A DNA stretch of 64,000 nt from an uncultured Duncaniella sp. (GCF_910578445.1 NZ_CAJTQC010000008.1:42301-106300); one strand, 5' to 3'. Shown: positions 24,900-34,764, counted from the first letter of the stretch. Numbers and translations: made by a program. The notes: generated by a model not told the origin, from the sequence alone.

Positions 24900-26762
24900 T
24901 TAATGCTTCCTTGTTCCGGCGAATTGTATTGTGTTTGATTGTAACATCCGTTCTTCGAGATACTTTCGTTCGGGCGGTATGTGGCCTCGAAGATAGCGTT
25001 CCATGACAAGCGAGCCGATCGGGACACCGAATGTCGCTCCGAAGCCGGCATTTTCGACATAGACTGCAATTGCGATTTTCGGGTCATGATAAGGTGCAAA
25101 GCCCATAAAAGCCGAGTGGTCTTTGCCGTGTGGGTTCTGAGCCGTACCCGTTTTGCCGCATACTTCAATGTCAGGCAGGTTGGCGAGGCGGCACGTACCT
25201 CCTGTCACAGCCATGCGCATACCTTCGGCAATGTCGTTATACCAGTGAGAGGCGATGGTCGGAGTGTGCTTCTCAAGATATTCGGCGGGAACAATCGTAT
25301 CCTGTATCTCTTTGACGACATGAGGGGTGATGTAATGTCCGCGGTTGGCTATCGTTGCACACAGATTTGCAATCTGGAGCGGTGTCGCAAGGATTTCGCC
25401 CTGTCCGATTGATATTGATATGATGGTGTTCGCACTCCAATGGCCTGCTCCATACCATTTATTGTAGAAATCGACATTTGGAATAAAACCGCGGTATTCT
25501 CCCGGAAGGTCTACGCCGAGTTTGTAGCCATAGCCCATCGAGACCATGTGTTTCTTCCAGATGTCAAAAGCGTTGGCCGAACTGCCATATTTGCCACGTT
25601 TGTCGATCATGGCTTTAAATCCCCAGCAGAAATATGCGTTGCATGAGGTCTGTAGGGCCGGTTTCAATGGTAGTGGCGAGCCATGTCCGTGGCAGCCTAC
25701 GCGCAGGCCGCCTGAAATGAATCCGTGATAGCAGGGAAACATCGTGCCTGTGGTGATAATCCCTTCTTCAAGAAGAATGAGACCTTGAGTCGGCTTGAAT
25801 GTAGAGCCGGGAGGATATGTCGCCTGAATCGCACGGTTGAAGAGCGGTTTGTCGGGGTCTGTCATCATTTTATTGTAGTTCGCTCCACGTTCTCGCCCGA
25901 TAAGCAGGCTCGGATCGTAGGATGGTGCGGATACAAGACAGAGTATTTCGCCGGTTGACGGCTCGATGGCCACCACTGCGCCCTTCTTGTTCATCATAAG
26001 TGATTCGGCATATTGCTGCAGTTCGATGTTGAGCGATAGCTTGATGTTTTTTCCCGCGACTGCATCGCGGTCCAGCGCACCCTCCTCATAGCGGCCCTGT
26101 ATGCGTCCGAGGGCATCGCGCATCAACACTTCAGCTCCCTTTTTCCCACGTAAATGTTCTTCGTAGGTATGTTCGATTCCGATGTCTCCGATATAGTCAC
26201 CGGGCATGTAATAAGGGTCTTTGTCTATGTCCTTCTGTGATACTTCGCGAATATTTCCAAGGACATTTGCCGCAGTTTTGTAGTTGTATTCGCGCAGGAT
26301 GCGTTTCTGGATATAGAAACCGGGAAAACGATATAGCTTTTCCTGCAGGCGTCCATACTCTTCCGCCGTGAGGTGGGTGAGCAGCTTCTGCGGTGAATAG
26401 GACGAATAGCCGGGATTGCGACGCTTGTCTCTCATGTCGACAAAACGTTTGCGCAAATCTTCGGGAGAGATGTTGAGGGCGCGACAGAAATCGAGAGTGT
26501 CGAACTCCTTTACATCGCGCGGAATCATCATGACGTCGTATGCCGGCTGATTGTACACTACAAGGCGGCCGTCGCGGTCGTAGATTATGCCACGTGATGG
26601 ATACACCGCTTTGCGGAGGAATGCATTTGAATCGGCATATTCCTTGTATTTCGAATCGAATACCTGTAGATTGACAAGCCTGCAGATATATATCATGGCG
26701 ATAATCACGATGAAACCGCCTATGACGTAGCGCCGTTTTTCGAGATTATAATCTTTTCTCAC
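24900..26762 (-). CDS. mrdA: Penicillin-binding protein 2
   Basis: 620 residues. One N-terminal membrane helix (12-30), a pedestal/dimerisation domain with SRGIIYDRDG (56-65), then the transpeptidase domain with active-site STFK (Ser320 to Lys323), SCN (373-375) and KTGTAQ (537-542). It crosslinks the cell wall during rod elongation, partnered with RodA. Its ATG overlaps the mreD stop by 4 bases, so translation is coupled. Confidence 0.96.
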   Translation of the reverse strand: MRKDYNLEKRRYVIGGFIVIIAMIYICRLVNLQVFDSKYKEYADSNAFLRKAVYPSRGIIYDRDGRLVVYNQPAYDVMMIPRDVKEFDTLDFCRALNISPEDLRKRFVDMRDKRRNPGYSSYSPQKLLTHLTAEEYGRLQEKLYRFPGFYIQKRILREYNYKTAANVLGNIREVSQKDIDKDPYYMPGDYIGDIGIEHTYEEHLRGKKGAEVLMRDALGRIQGRYEEGALDRDAVAGKNIKLSLNIELQQYAESLMMNKKGAVVAIEPSTGEILCLVSAPSYDPSLLIGRERGANYNKMMTDPDKPLFNRAIQATYPPGSTFKPTQGLILLEEGIITTGTMFPCYHGFISGGLRVGCHGHGSPLPLKPALQTSCNAYFCWGFKAMIDKRGKYGSSANAFDIWKKHMVSMGYGYKLGVDLPGEYRGFIPNVDFYNKWYGAGHWSANTIISISIGQGEILATPLQIANLCATIANRGHYITPHVVKEIQDTIVPAEYLEKHTPTIASHWYNDIAEGMRMAVTGGTCRLANLPDIEVCGKTGTAQNPHGKDHSAFMGFAPYHDPKIAIAVYVENAGFGATFGVPIGSLVMERYLRGHIPPERKYLEERMLQSNTIQFAGTRKH

Positions 26763-27277
26763 TTCTTTTCACTTCGTGGTGTCATGAAGCTGTCAATTCC
26801 GACCATGAGCGCCATCGAAAGTATCGTACTGAATACAATACGCAGCAGAAGGCGCACAGGATTGAAAAATGTGAACGCTTCAATCAGAAATATGATGGTA
26901 CAGTAGAGCAACGTCATTGTCAGAAGGTATTTCAGATACGTTGCTGTTCCGAGCGAGTGCATTGACGGTTCCGGACGCGTCAAATCCTCTTCGCGCGGTA
27001 CGTAGAGTCTGAGTATCGGTCTGCGGCACATGGCAAGTATCGTGCATGATACTGTGTTCATTCCGTATGTGTCGGAAAAAATATCCACGATCAGTCCCAG
27101 AAAAAAACTGATGGTGAGAAGCCAATTGAGCGAAAGCGTTATAGGCAAGCGCAAAATCAGATAGATGAACACCAATGGGACTGCAACATTGAACAGGCAT
27201 ATGTGGTTGAATACAATTACCTGAGCAAGCACCAGAATGATGCCGAGAAGGATGAATTTAAGCACCGTTTTACTCAT
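26759..27277 (-). CDS. mreD: Rod shape-determining protein MreD
   Basis: About 172 residues, five to six hydrophobic helices with few conserved motifs, as usual for MreD. Identified mostly by size, topology and position between mreC and mrdA. An ATG at 27286 (three residues more) overlaps the mreC stop by 4 bases; the ATG at 27277 starts MSKTVLKF. Inner-membrane component of the elongasome. Confidence 0.9.
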   Translation of the reverse strand: MSKTVLKFILLGIILVLAQVIVFNHICLFNVAVPLVFIYLILRLPITLSLNWLLTISFFLGLIVDIFSDTYGMNTVSCTILAMCRRPILRLYVPREEDLTRPEPSMHSLGTATYLKYLLTMTLLYCTIIFLIEAFTFFNPVRLLLRIVFSTILSMALMVGIDSFMTPRSEKK

Positions 27278-27282
27278 AGGAA

Positions 27283-28137
27283 TCAATTGATGTTTTTGAT
27301 TTCGATATCCTTTTCAACTTCAGCGAGTTCCTCTTTCATGTTGTCGCGGATGACTCTTACTGTCGAAAGGGTTGAGAAATCGGTGAATAATTTTATGCGT
27401 AGCGTATAGAAGTTGTCCTCGCGGTCGCGTGAGCCGGAAAGGATTGTGCCGACAGGGACTCCTTCAGGGAAAACAGATGAATAACCGCTTGTCACAACCG
27501 TGTCGCCTTTGACAAATTTTGCGTGCTTTGGAAGCTCTTCGAGGATTGCTTCTCCGGGATCACGGCCGTCCCATACGAGAGAACCGACCTGATCTTCTCC
27601 TTTTACCTTACATGACAGTCTGAGATATGGATTTAGGACTGATATGAGTCGGGCGGTATGGTCGCCCACGACGTTTACGATGCCGACAATTCCATTCTGG
27701 TCGATTACGCCCATCTCCGGTTCGATTCCGTCAAGACGCCCTTTTTCAATTGTTATATAATTATGTGAGTGGTTGATTGAATTGTTGATTACGTGGGCAA
27801 TCAGGAAATGATAGCGGGTGAGGGCTGAATCAACTGTCATTGTGTCAGCGTAGACTTTTTCCCGCTCTGCACGCAGACGGTCCTTGAGCATGTAGTTCTC
27901 AAGTTCGAGTTCCGATATGCGTACCTGCAGATCCTCGTTTATGTCGCGCAATGAAAAGTAGGATGTGACATTATGTGTGGTGTTGTAGACTCCTGACGCG
28001 ACGATGTTGGCTGACGATAGAAAGACATGGTGCTGAAATGGATTGCGTGAAAACAGCAATGCAAATCCAGCCACAAGGTAGAGCGCGAACAGGAACCACG
28101 AACTGTATTTTACGAAAAACTTTAGAAGCTCGCTCAA
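27283..28137 (-). CDS. mreC: Rod shape-determining protein MreC
   Basis: 284 residues. One N-terminal membrane helix (about 12-30), a periplasmic coiled coil (about 65-95, DLQVRISELELENYMLKDR) and the MreC beta-barrel domain (VINQNGIVGIV-like VIDQNGIVGIVNVVGDHT, VSGYSSVFPEGVPVGTI). Links MreB filaments with MreD, PBP2 and RodA. 148 bases downstream of mreB. Confidence 0.95.
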   Translation of the reverse strand: MSELLKFFVKYSSWFLFALYLVAGFALLFSRNPFQHHVFLSSANIVASGVYNTTHNVTSYFSLRDINEDLQVRISELELENYMLKDRLRAEREKVYADTMTVDSALTRYHFLIAHVINNSINHSHNYITIEKGRLDGIEPEMGVIDQNGIVGIVNVVGDHTARLISVLNPYLRLSCKVKGEDQVGSLVWDGRDPGEAILEELPKHAKFVKGDTVVTSGYSSVFPEGVPVGTILSGSRDREDNFYTLRIKLFTDFSTLSTVRVIRDNMKEELAEVEKDIEIKNIN

Positions 28138-28285
28138 TGTAAATGGATATAAAAGCTATACGAACAGCAAAGCATAAGAGCCTGACATACAATAGTCTGA
28201 TGTCTAAGCTACTTACGCAATGCTAATTCTTGGTTGTCTGTAAAGAGTCTGAATGTAGAGAGGCGGTGTGTGGAATCCGCTGGTC

Positions 28286-29305
28286 TTAGCGGATTAGGAA
28301 CGAGAAGGTCTCGATGTTCTTCAATGCAACACCCGTGCCTTTTGCAACGGCGAGCAAGGGGTCTTCGGCAATGTGGAACTGGATGCCAATCTTGTCGGTC
28401 AGACGTTTGTCGAGACCGCGCAACATAGCACCGCCACCTGCGAGGAAGATGCCGTTCATGACGATGTCGGAATAGAGTTCCGGAGGTGTCTCGTCGAGAG
28501 CCTGCAGGACTGCGGCCTCAATACGAGAGATTGATTTTTCGATGCAATGGGAGATTTCCTGATAGCTGACGGGAACTTCCATCGGAAGCGCCGTCATCTT
28601 GTTCGGGCCATGTACGATGAAGTCTTCCGGGGGATTCTCAAGCTCGGTGAGGGCTGAGCCGACGTGTATTTTGATTTGTTCGGCAGTGCGCTCTCCGACC
28701 TTTACATTGTGGACGCGGCTCATGTGTTCCATGATGTCGTCTGTAAGGTCGTCGCCTGCAACCTGAATGCTCTTGTTGGATACGATGCCGCCAAGAGAGA
28801 TGACTGCGATTTCGGTTGTGCCACCGCCTATGTCGACAATCATGTTGCCTTGTGGTGCGAGGACATCGATGCCGATACCGAGGGCTGCTGCCATAGGTTC
28901 GTAAATCATGTAGACGTCACGGCCACCTGCGTGTTCCGAAGAGTCGCGGACCGCACGGATTTCGACTTCTGTCGATCCGGAGGGAATACCGACCACCATC
29001 TTCATTGAGGGCGAGAACCAATTGCTCTTGGAGCTTGCTTTTTTTATGAGGCCACGGATCATCATTTCGGCGGCATTGAAGTTGGCAATAACGCCCTTGC
29101 GTAGCGGACGTATTGTCTCGATGCCATCATTTTCTTTGCCTTGCATGAGTTTGGCCTCGCGACCTACAGCAATGAGTTTGCCGGTGCGTTTTTCGATTGC
29201 CACAATTGACGGTTCGTCAATGACAATCTTATCATTGTGTATTATAATCGTATTGGCCGTACCGAGGTCAATTGCGATTTCTTTGGTGAATGAAAATAAT
29301 CCCAT
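28286..29305 (-). CDS. mreB: Rod shape-determining protein MreB
   Basis: 339 residues, actin fold. Phosphate-1 motif near the start (AIDLGTANTIIIHND), phosphate-2 MIVDIGGGTTEIAVISLGG and adenosine motif GIFLAGGGAMLRGLD. It forms curved filaments under the inner membrane that guide elongasome movement. Head of the mre cluster, with a long hairpin in the purH-mreB gap. Confidence 0.98.
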   Translation of the reverse strand: MGLFSFTKEIAIDLGTANTIIIHNDKIVIDEPSIVAIEKRTGKLIAVGREAKLMQGKENDGIETIRPLRKGVIANFNAAEMMIRGLIKKASSKSNWFSPSMKMVVGIPSGSTEVEIRAVRDSSEHAGGRDVYMIYEPMAAALGIGIDVLAPQGNMIVDIGGGTTEIAVISLGGIVSNKSIQVAGDDLTDDIMEHMSRVHNVKVGERTAEQIKIHVGSALTELENPPEDFIVHGPNKMTALPMEVPVSYQEISHCIEKSISRIEAAVLQALDETPPELYSDIVMNGIFLAGGGAMLRGLDKRLTDKIGIQFHIAEDPLLAVAKGTGVALKNIETFSFLIR

Positions 29306-29336
29306 TAGTTGTATTGAGGTTCGAAGTATTTTTTTA

Positions 29337-29386
29337 TCTTTGACAAGTCCCCGAGAGTCATAAATTCGCTCAGGGACTTGTCGAAG
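29337..29386 (-). repeat. Long hairpin between purH and mreB
   Basis: Arms about 18 bases long with two mismatches or wobbles (core 29342-29351 with 29373-29382). There is no T-run after it on the minus strand, so it is not a standard terminator; it may separate or attenuate purH and mreB expression or protect a processed end. Confidence 0.55.
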
Positions 29387-29400
29387 ATTATATGTAAGGA

Positions 29401-30945
29401 TTAGTGCTTGAAATGACGGAAACCGGTTGTGACCATTGCCATGTCGTGAGCGTTGCAGTAGTCAACGCTTTCCTGATCGCGGATTGAGCCTCCGGGATGG
29501 ATGACGGCTGTCACGCCCGCTTCGTGTGCGATTTCAACGCAGTCGGGGAAGGGGAAGAATGCGTCTGACGCCATTACTGCGCCATGAAGGTCGAATCCGA
29601 AAGAGTGTGCTTTTTCGATTGCCTGTTTGAGCGCATCTACGCGGGATGTCTGTCCGACACCGCTTGCAAGGAGCATTCCGCCTTTGGCGAGGACAATCGC
29701 ATTGCTCTTTGAATTCTTGACAATCTTGTTGGCGAAAAGAAGGTCGGCTGCCTGCTCGGGGGTGACTGCCTTGTCGCTCACCTGTTTGAGATCATCGACA
29801 GTCTCGATTTTAAGGTCGCGTTCCTGAACAAGAGCGCCGTTGAGGATTGAACGGAACTGCATCTTGGTGTCAAGCTCTTTCTTGATGACGAGGATGATGC
29901 GGTTCTTTTTCTGTTTGAGTATTTCAAGAGCGCCGTCGGTATAAGCGGGGGCGATGATAACCTCAAAGAATATTTTGTTTATTTCCTCGGCTGCTGCTTC
30001 GTCCACAGTACCATTGGTGATGAGCACACCGCCAAAAGCGCTTACAGGGTCTCCTGCGAGAGCGTCTTTCCATGCTTCTGCGATGGTGGGACGGGTTGCA
30101 AGGCCACAAGCGTTGTTGTGTTTAAGGACAGCGAATGTCGGATCGGTGAATTCTGAAATCAGAGAGACGGCTGCGTCGATGTCAAGAAGATTGTTGTAGG
30201 AAATCTCTTTGCCATGAAGCTGTGTGAACATTGCGTCGAAGTCGCCGAAGAATGTGCCTTTCTGATGGGGGTTCTCACCGTAGCGCATTGATTTTGCATC
30301 GTCAAACGCAATGCGGAGGGCGTCGCTCTCGTCAATGGCGCATGGAACTGAGGTTGATGCAAAATAATTGTAGATGTCAGTGTCATATCCTGACGAGACT
30401 GCAAAAGCCTGAGCGGCAAACCAGCGGCGTTCTTCGAGCGTGGTTTCAGCTCCGTTGCGTTTGAGTGTCTCGGCGAGAGGCTTGTATTGTGCTTTAGAGG
30501 CTACAATCACGACATCATTATAGTTTTTGGCGGCTGCACGGATGAGCGATATGCCACCTATGTCGATTTTCTCGATGATATCTGCTTCCGGAGCTCCTGA
30601 AGCCACAGTCGCACGGAATGGATAGAGGTCTACGATTACAAGGTCGATTTCGGGAATTTCATATTGGGCTATCTGTCCCCGGTCTCCTTCGTTGTCGCGA
30701 CGGTTGAGTATTCCTCCGAAAACTTTAGGGTGGAGGGTCTTGACGCGTCCGCCAAGTATCGAGGGGTATCCTGTCAAATCCTCTACGGCATCACATTCAT
30801 AACCTAAACTTTCAATGAAAGAACGAGTGCCCCCTGTTGAAAGGAATTTAACACCGTCGGCATGGAGCAACGACAAAATTTCATCCAGTCCGTCTTTATA
30901 AAAGACTGAAATAAGCGCGGTCTTGATTCGTTTGTTGTCAGACAT
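29401..30945 (-). CDS. purH: Bifunctional AICAR formyltransferase/IMP cyclohydrolase
   Basis: 514 residues, standard length. The N-terminal MGS-like IMP cyclohydrolase domain (LLHADGVKFLSTGGTRSFI, ILGGRVKTLHPKVFGGIL) is followed by the formyltransferase domain (KSMRYGENPHQKG, VLKHNNACGLA, DAFFPFPDCVEIAHEAGV). It performs the last two steps of IMP synthesis using 10-formyl-THF; folD, a source of that cofactor, lies at 38.8 kb. A minus-strand -7 box TAACTTTG (30993-31000) lies 48 bases upstream. Confidence 0.97.
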   Translation of the reverse strand: MSDNKRIKTALISVFYKDGLDEILSLLHADGVKFLSTGGTRSFIESLGYECDAVEDLTGYPSILGGRVKTLHPKVFGGILNRRDNEGDRGQIAQYEIPEIDLVIVDLYPFRATVASGAPEADIIEKIDIGGISLIRAAAKNYNDVVIVASKAQYKPLAETLKRNGAETTLEERRWFAAQAFAVSSGYDTDIYNYFASTSVPCAIDESDALRIAFDDAKSMRYGENPHQKGTFFGDFDAMFTQLHGKEISYNNLLDIDAAVSLISEFTDPTFAVLKHNNACGLATRPTIAEAWKDALAGDPVSAFGGVLITNGTVDEAAAEEINKIFFEVIIAPAYTDGALEILKQKKNRIILVIKKELDTKMQFRSILNGALVQERDLKIETVDDLKQVSDKAVTPEQAADLLFANKIVKNSKSNAIVLAKGGMLLASGVGQTSRVDALKQAIEKAHSFGFDLHGAVMASDAFFPFPDCVEIAHEAGVTAVIHPGGSIRDQESVDYCNAHDMAMVTTGFRHFKH

Positions 30946-31140
30946 CGGTAGTAATTTCTGAACTTATTTTGGAAACTATGATTTTGAAAGTGCAAAGTTA
31001 ATGAAAAATACTCACTATTTGAAGAAATTTAAGCTCAATTGTTGGCCGGTTAAATTGAAAATTAATATTCTTCTACTATGGAACGGTGATTTGCTGATGC
31101 GTTTTCCCCGGATTGCTTCTTGAACGGGCGGTTTGGATAA

Positions 31141-31178
31141 AAAAGAAAGTGGCCTGATTTTCGTAATCAGGCCACTTT
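31141..31178 (-). terminator. Terminator of rpsO
   Basis: 14-bp stem (31146-31159 with 31165-31178), followed on the minus strand by CTTTTTT. About 40 bases after the rpsO stop. Confidence 0.9.
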
Positions 31179-31217
31179 TTGTAATCTTCAAGTAGAGATT
31201 TCCACAAATGGGGAAAC

Positions 31218-31493
31218 TTACTTTCTGATACCGAGTTCTTTCTGAGCGATGATGGCACGGTAGCGGTTGATGTCCTTGCGGATGAGGTAGTCGAGAAGAC
31301 GACGACGCTTACCTACCAAAGCCTTAAGAGCTCGAGCTGTCGTATAATCTTTGTGATTTGACTTGAGGTGTTCAGTCAAATGAGCGATACGGACTGAGAA
31401 TAATGCAATCTGTGCTTCAGGTGAGCCAGTGTCAGTCTTGCCCTTACCGTACTTCTCAAAGATTTCTACTTTTTCATCAGAGTTCAAGTGCAT
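31218..31493 (-). CDS. rpsO: 30S ribosomal protein S15
   Basis: 91 residues. Contains the family pattern TGSPEAQIALFSVRIAHLTEHLKSN and the C-terminal GKRRRLLDYLI. Binds the central domain of 16S rRNA. Single-gene unit with a consensus promoter and a strong terminator. A small hairpin (31542-31553) in the leader could be an autoregulatory site; this is inference. Confidence 0.98.
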   Translation of the reverse strand: MHLNSDEKVEIFEKYGKGKTDTGSPEAQIALFSVRIAHLTEHLKSNHKDYTTARALKALVGKRRRLLDYLIRKDINRYRAIIAQKELGIRK

Positions 31494-31556
31494 TGATACA
31501 GATGTTTAAAAGTGGTTAATGATGTATATAAAATGAATTTTGCTCTAAAGAGCGCA

Positions 31557-31588
31557 CAAAGGTAAGCATTAACTTTGACAAATCCAAA
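31557..31588 (-). promoter_or_regulatory. Promoter of rpsO
   Basis: Minus strand TTTG (31585-31588), 20-base spacer, TACCTTTG (31557-31564). Confidence 0.85.
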
Positions 31589-31650
31589 CCTTTGCGGAAA
31601 AATCAGAGATTAAACGTGCACATCGATTCCAAAGACGGACTCGACATGGT

Positions 31651-31986
31651 TTAGTCCATGTTCAGGTGGTCTTTCGCCGGGTTGCGGAAATGAATCTTGT
31701 GTTCGAGATATTCCTGAGTCGCAATCAGGGTCGGTTTGGGGAGTCTTTCGTAGAAGCGGGAGATTTCAATCTGTTCGCGGTTCTCCGAAATTTCCTCAAG
31801 GTTGTCGCTGAGTGATGCGAATTCCTGAAGTTTCTTTTCGAGGTCATGTTTCATCTCGCCTGCAATCTGGTTTGAGCGCTTGGCGATGATGCATACGGTT
31901 TCATAAACGTTGCCGGTGTCCTCGCTCATTTTGATGAGGTCGCGGGTCTGAGTGTTGAGAGGTGCGTTGGTCTTCTTGTAGTCCAT
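31651..31986 (-). CDS. rpoZ: RNA polymerase omega/Rpb6-like subunit
   Basis: 111 residues. The segment TGNVYETVCIIAKRSNQIAGEMKHDLEKKLQEF matches the Rpb6/omega core (helices with the ARRANQL-like IAKRSNQIA). The C-terminal part is charged and longer than in E. coli omega, as in other Bacteroidota. Omega assists assembly of the beta' subunit. It follows bamD by 54 bases on the same strand, a conserved Bacteroidales pairing. Confidence 0.85.
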   Translation of the reverse strand: MDYKKTNAPLNTQTRDLIKMSEDTGNVYETVCIIAKRSNQIAGEMKHDLEKKLQEFASLSDNLEEISENREQIEISRFYERLPKPTLIATQEYLEHKIHFRNPAKDHLNMD

Positions 31987-32040
31987 TATATCTCTGTGGT
32001 TTATGTAGTTGTTGCTTGTTGTTTGTTTTACTCCTTCGAA

Positions 32041-32841
32041 TCAGTCCTTGACATAGCGCTGGGCGATTTTAAATATATTGTCGGCCTCTTCGCGGTTGGG
32101 AGTGTCTGGGTAGTTGTTGATGTAGGAGTAGTATTCGTCAATGACTTCGCGGAAGCGGTCGGCTTTCTTTTCGTCGATACTTTCGCGCGCTTCCTGATAC
32201 CGGGCCTTCAGGACGAGCAGTTCGAGGTCTTCTTTATATTTCGAATACGGATAATTCTTGATGGCGTTTTTTGCGACGATTACGGCGCTTTCATAATTAT
32301 TACCCTGATAGCTGCCGAGGTTGTAATAAAGCTGGGCGTTTTCGAGCTGCTTAAGTGTGAGCTTGTCCTGAAGTTCAAAGATGGCGTTCTGTGCAATCGA
32401 CACTTTGTCGCTCTTCGGGAAATAGTCAAGGAATGACTGGAGCTCTTCAATAGCCTTTATTGTTCCTGACTGGTCGAGCTGGGGCTCCGGCGAGTCAAGG
32501 TAATATCCATAACCTGTGTAGAAACGGGCCAGCTCTGTGTATTTCCCTTTGGGGAAGCGGCTGTAGTATGTCTTGAAGTATTCTCCTGAGGTCTGATAAT
32601 CCTTGTTCTCGTAGTTTGAAAGGGCGAGGAGATAAAGCGCATCTTCCGCTTTTTCAGATCCTTTGAATTGAGTGACGATGTCTTCAAGCGCGGTTGAAGC
32701 CTGAGTGTATTTTTTCGCTTCGAAAGCTCGTTTCGCATAATCGAGGCGATAGTTTGCGTCATTGCTTTTCAGCACACGCTGATACTCTCCACATGAGGTG
32801 AAGATCATGGCGGTGGCAAGCATGACTAAGTACTTTCGCAT
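32041..32841 (-). CDS. bamD: Outer membrane assembly lipoprotein BamD
   Basis: 266 residues from the ATG at 32841 (MRKYLVMLATAMIFTSCGEY), with the lipobox cysteine at 17; an ATG at 32853 adds four residues. The mature protein is a run of TPR helices (KRAFEAKKYTQASTALEDIVTQFKGSEKAEDALYLLALSNYENKDYQTSGEYF). BamD is the essential lipoprotein of the BAM complex that inserts beta-barrels. The -7 box TAAATTTG (minus strand, 32896-32903) sits about 55 bases upstream. Divergent from the glycosidase-like lipoprotein gene. Confidence 0.92.
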   Translation of the reverse strand: MRKYLVMLATAMIFTSCGEYQRVLKSNDANYRLDYAKRAFEAKKYTQASTALEDIVTQFKGSEKAEDALYLLALSNYENKDYQTSGEYFKTYYSRFPKGKYTELARFYTGYGYYLDSPEPQLDQSGTIKAIEELQSFLDYFPKSDKVSIAQNAIFELQDKLTLKQLENAQLYYNLGSYQGNNYESAVIVAKNAIKNYPYSKYKEDLELLVLKARYQEARESIDEKKADRFREVIDEYYSYINNYPDTPNREEADNIFKIAQRYVKD

Positions 32842-33036
32842 TTTTGTGATCACAGATTATTGGGTGGTCTTCGTGAGAATTGATTTTTCAACTTGCAAAT
32901 TTAACGCATTTTTGGCAATTTCGAGCAATCGGAATCTGATATTTTTAATAAAAATAACATTATTAGCTATTATTATTGCCGAATGAGGCTAAAATTCGAT
33001 AAATTCAGCTAAATTTGTCAATAAAATCAATAGATA

Positions 33037-34554
33037 ATGGTCCATAATATTAGCATAAGACATTTTTTTATAAGCCTTCTGATATTTTCGGCGGGGTTGT
33101 GTGCACTCCCGGCGTGTGGTGATTCGCCAAAGCGAGAGATGCGCGGTGTGTGGCTCGCTACCGTATGGGGGATTGACTGGCCGTCCGTCAGTGGAACGAC
33201 GCCGGCTATACAGAAGAGACAGAAAGCTGAAATGGCTGAGTTGCTTGACCGTTGTGAAGAAATGAATCTGACATCGGTCTTTTTTCAGGTGCGCGGAATG
33301 GCTGATGTGATGTATGAGTCGAAACTTGAGCCGTGGTCATCGTTCGTTTCAGGAAAAAGAGGCGTGTCTCCCGGGTGGGATCCGCTGGCGTTTGTCGTCG
33401 ATGAATGTCATCGGCGCGGACTGGAGTGTTATGCATGGGTCAATCCGTTCAGATGGAGTTCGGGAACGAATTATGACAGTGAAATAGACCGGAAATGGAA
33501 AGACAGGGGCTGGCTGCTTTCACATGGGAAATATACGGTTTTTAATCCGGGTCTTGAAGAGGTCCGTGACCATATTGTAGATATATGCCGTGAAATAGTT
33601 ACAGGATATGCGGTCGATGGGCTTGTGTTTGACGATTATTTTTACCCAAACCGTATCCCCGAGACATCTGCCGCTCCTGACTATGGTCTTTGGCAGGAGC
33701 AGTCACCGTGGATGAGTTTCGGAGATTGGCGGAGGGCTAATGTGCATAAAACAGTGGCCGACATACATTGCATGCTGCTTGATACGCGTCCTGATATCAG
33801 ATTTGGCATCTCGCCGGCCGGCGTTGCCGGAAAGACACATACATCTTCCGAGAAATGGGGGATGCTGCCGTGTGGGGTGAAAGCTGACGACTGGCAATAT
33901 AAAGAGATATATTCCGATCCTCTCGGCTGGCTCTATCAGAGAACTGTCGATTTCATATCTCCTCAGATTTATTGGCCTACCACACACTCGACAGCGCCTT
34001 ATGAGCCCTTGGTGCGCTGGTGGAGCAATGCGGCCGGTCTATATGGCTGCCATTTCTATTCGAGCATGACGCTTGCTCCTCTGGAAAAGAACAATACGCC
34101 ATCGCAGCGCAGTGAGCTTTTGCGTCAGGTTGAGGCAAACCGGACTCTTAGTATGACGGGCGACTTCGGGTCGGTGTTCTATAGCGCAAAATTTCTTGGC
34201 AAATTATCGCAGGATATTGCGCGTAGGCATTATTCATGCAAGGCTTTGTCGCCAATGATATGTCGCAAGGGTGTGGAAAAGCCTTTGCCTCCGTCTTCAC
34301 TTGCGTTGAAAGGAGGGGTGTTGTCATGGAGCTATGATAAGTGTGGTCCTGACCCGATAAGGCGTTATGCTGTCTATGCTTTCCCGGCACATCTGTCGAA
34401 GAGTGAAATAATGGACGATGGTGGCGATGGGATAGACAATAGGTATCTTGTCAGAATCTGCTATGGCTGTTCGATAGCTGTTCCTATGGGGATGAGTTAT
34501 GCAGTCACGGCGATTGACGGTAATTCGGTTGAATCAGAGCCGGTATTTATTTAA
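33037..34554 (+). CDS. Glycosyl hydrolase-like 10 (DUF187) family lipoprotein
   Basis: 505 residues. An N-terminal signal of about 24 residues ends near a lipobox-like LPAC, so it is probably an envelope lipoprotein. The main domain begins MRGVWLATVWGIDWPS and has the family features (VFFQVRGMADVMYESKLEPWSSF, ECYAWVNPFRW, VDGLVFDDYFYP, FGISPAGV, FISPQIYWPT) of GHL10 enzymes, TIM-barrel proteins suspected to cleave polysaccharide or peptidoglycan-related glycans; substrate unproven. The C-terminal 90 residues resemble a fibronectin-III-like domain. TAAATTTG (33010-33017) is a likely -7 box 20 bases before the start. A MITE-like element begins 15 bases after the stop. Confidence 0.85.
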   Translation: MVHNISIRHFFISLLIFSAGLCALPACGDSPKREMRGVWLATVWGIDWPSVSGTTPAIQKRQKAEMAELLDRCEEMNLTSVFFQVRGMADVMYESKLEPWSSFVSGKRGVSPGWDPLAFVVDECHRRGLECYAWVNPFRWSSGTNYDSEIDRKWKDRGWLLSHGKYTVFNPGLEEVRDHIVDICREIVTGYAVDGLVFDDYFYPNRIPETSAAPDYGLWQEQSPWMSFGDWRRANVHKTVADIHCMLLDTRPDIRFGISPAGVAGKTHTSSEKWGMLPCGVKADDWQYKEIYSDPLGWLYQRTVDFISPQIYWPTTHSTAPYEPLVRWWSNAAGLYGCHFYSSMTLAPLEKNNTPSQRSELLRQVEANRTLSMTGDFGSVFYSAKFLGKLSQDIARRHYSCKALSPMICRKGVEKPLPPSSLALKGGVLSWSYDKCGPDPIRRYAVYAFPAHLSKSEIMDDGGDGIDNRYLVRICYGCSIAVPMGMSYAVTAIDGNSVESEPVFI

Positions 34555-34602
34555 GTCATCCGGTTTTAGAGGGTGTTTAATAACAATAGTTAAAATCTGA
34601 GT

Positions 34603-34696
34603 GGTGTATCTTTTAGGTAAATTGTTGTAAGCGAGGAAGAAGCATAGTGCGCTATGCGACTGACGAGCTTCAAAAATTTAGCAAAAGAGACACCAA
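34603..34696. repeat. Left internal hairpin of the MITE
   Basis: The 5' arm from GGTGTATCTTTTAGG and the 3' arm ending CAAAAGAGACACC pair with about 80% complementarity. The tip is the near-palindrome GCATAGTGCGCTATGC (34642-34657). Confidence 0.7.
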
Positions 34697-34764
34697 GGCT
34701 TGGGTAACTTAAAATTTTTTATTCATGAAACAGCATACAGAAGAAAAGACAATACCATCGCCTC

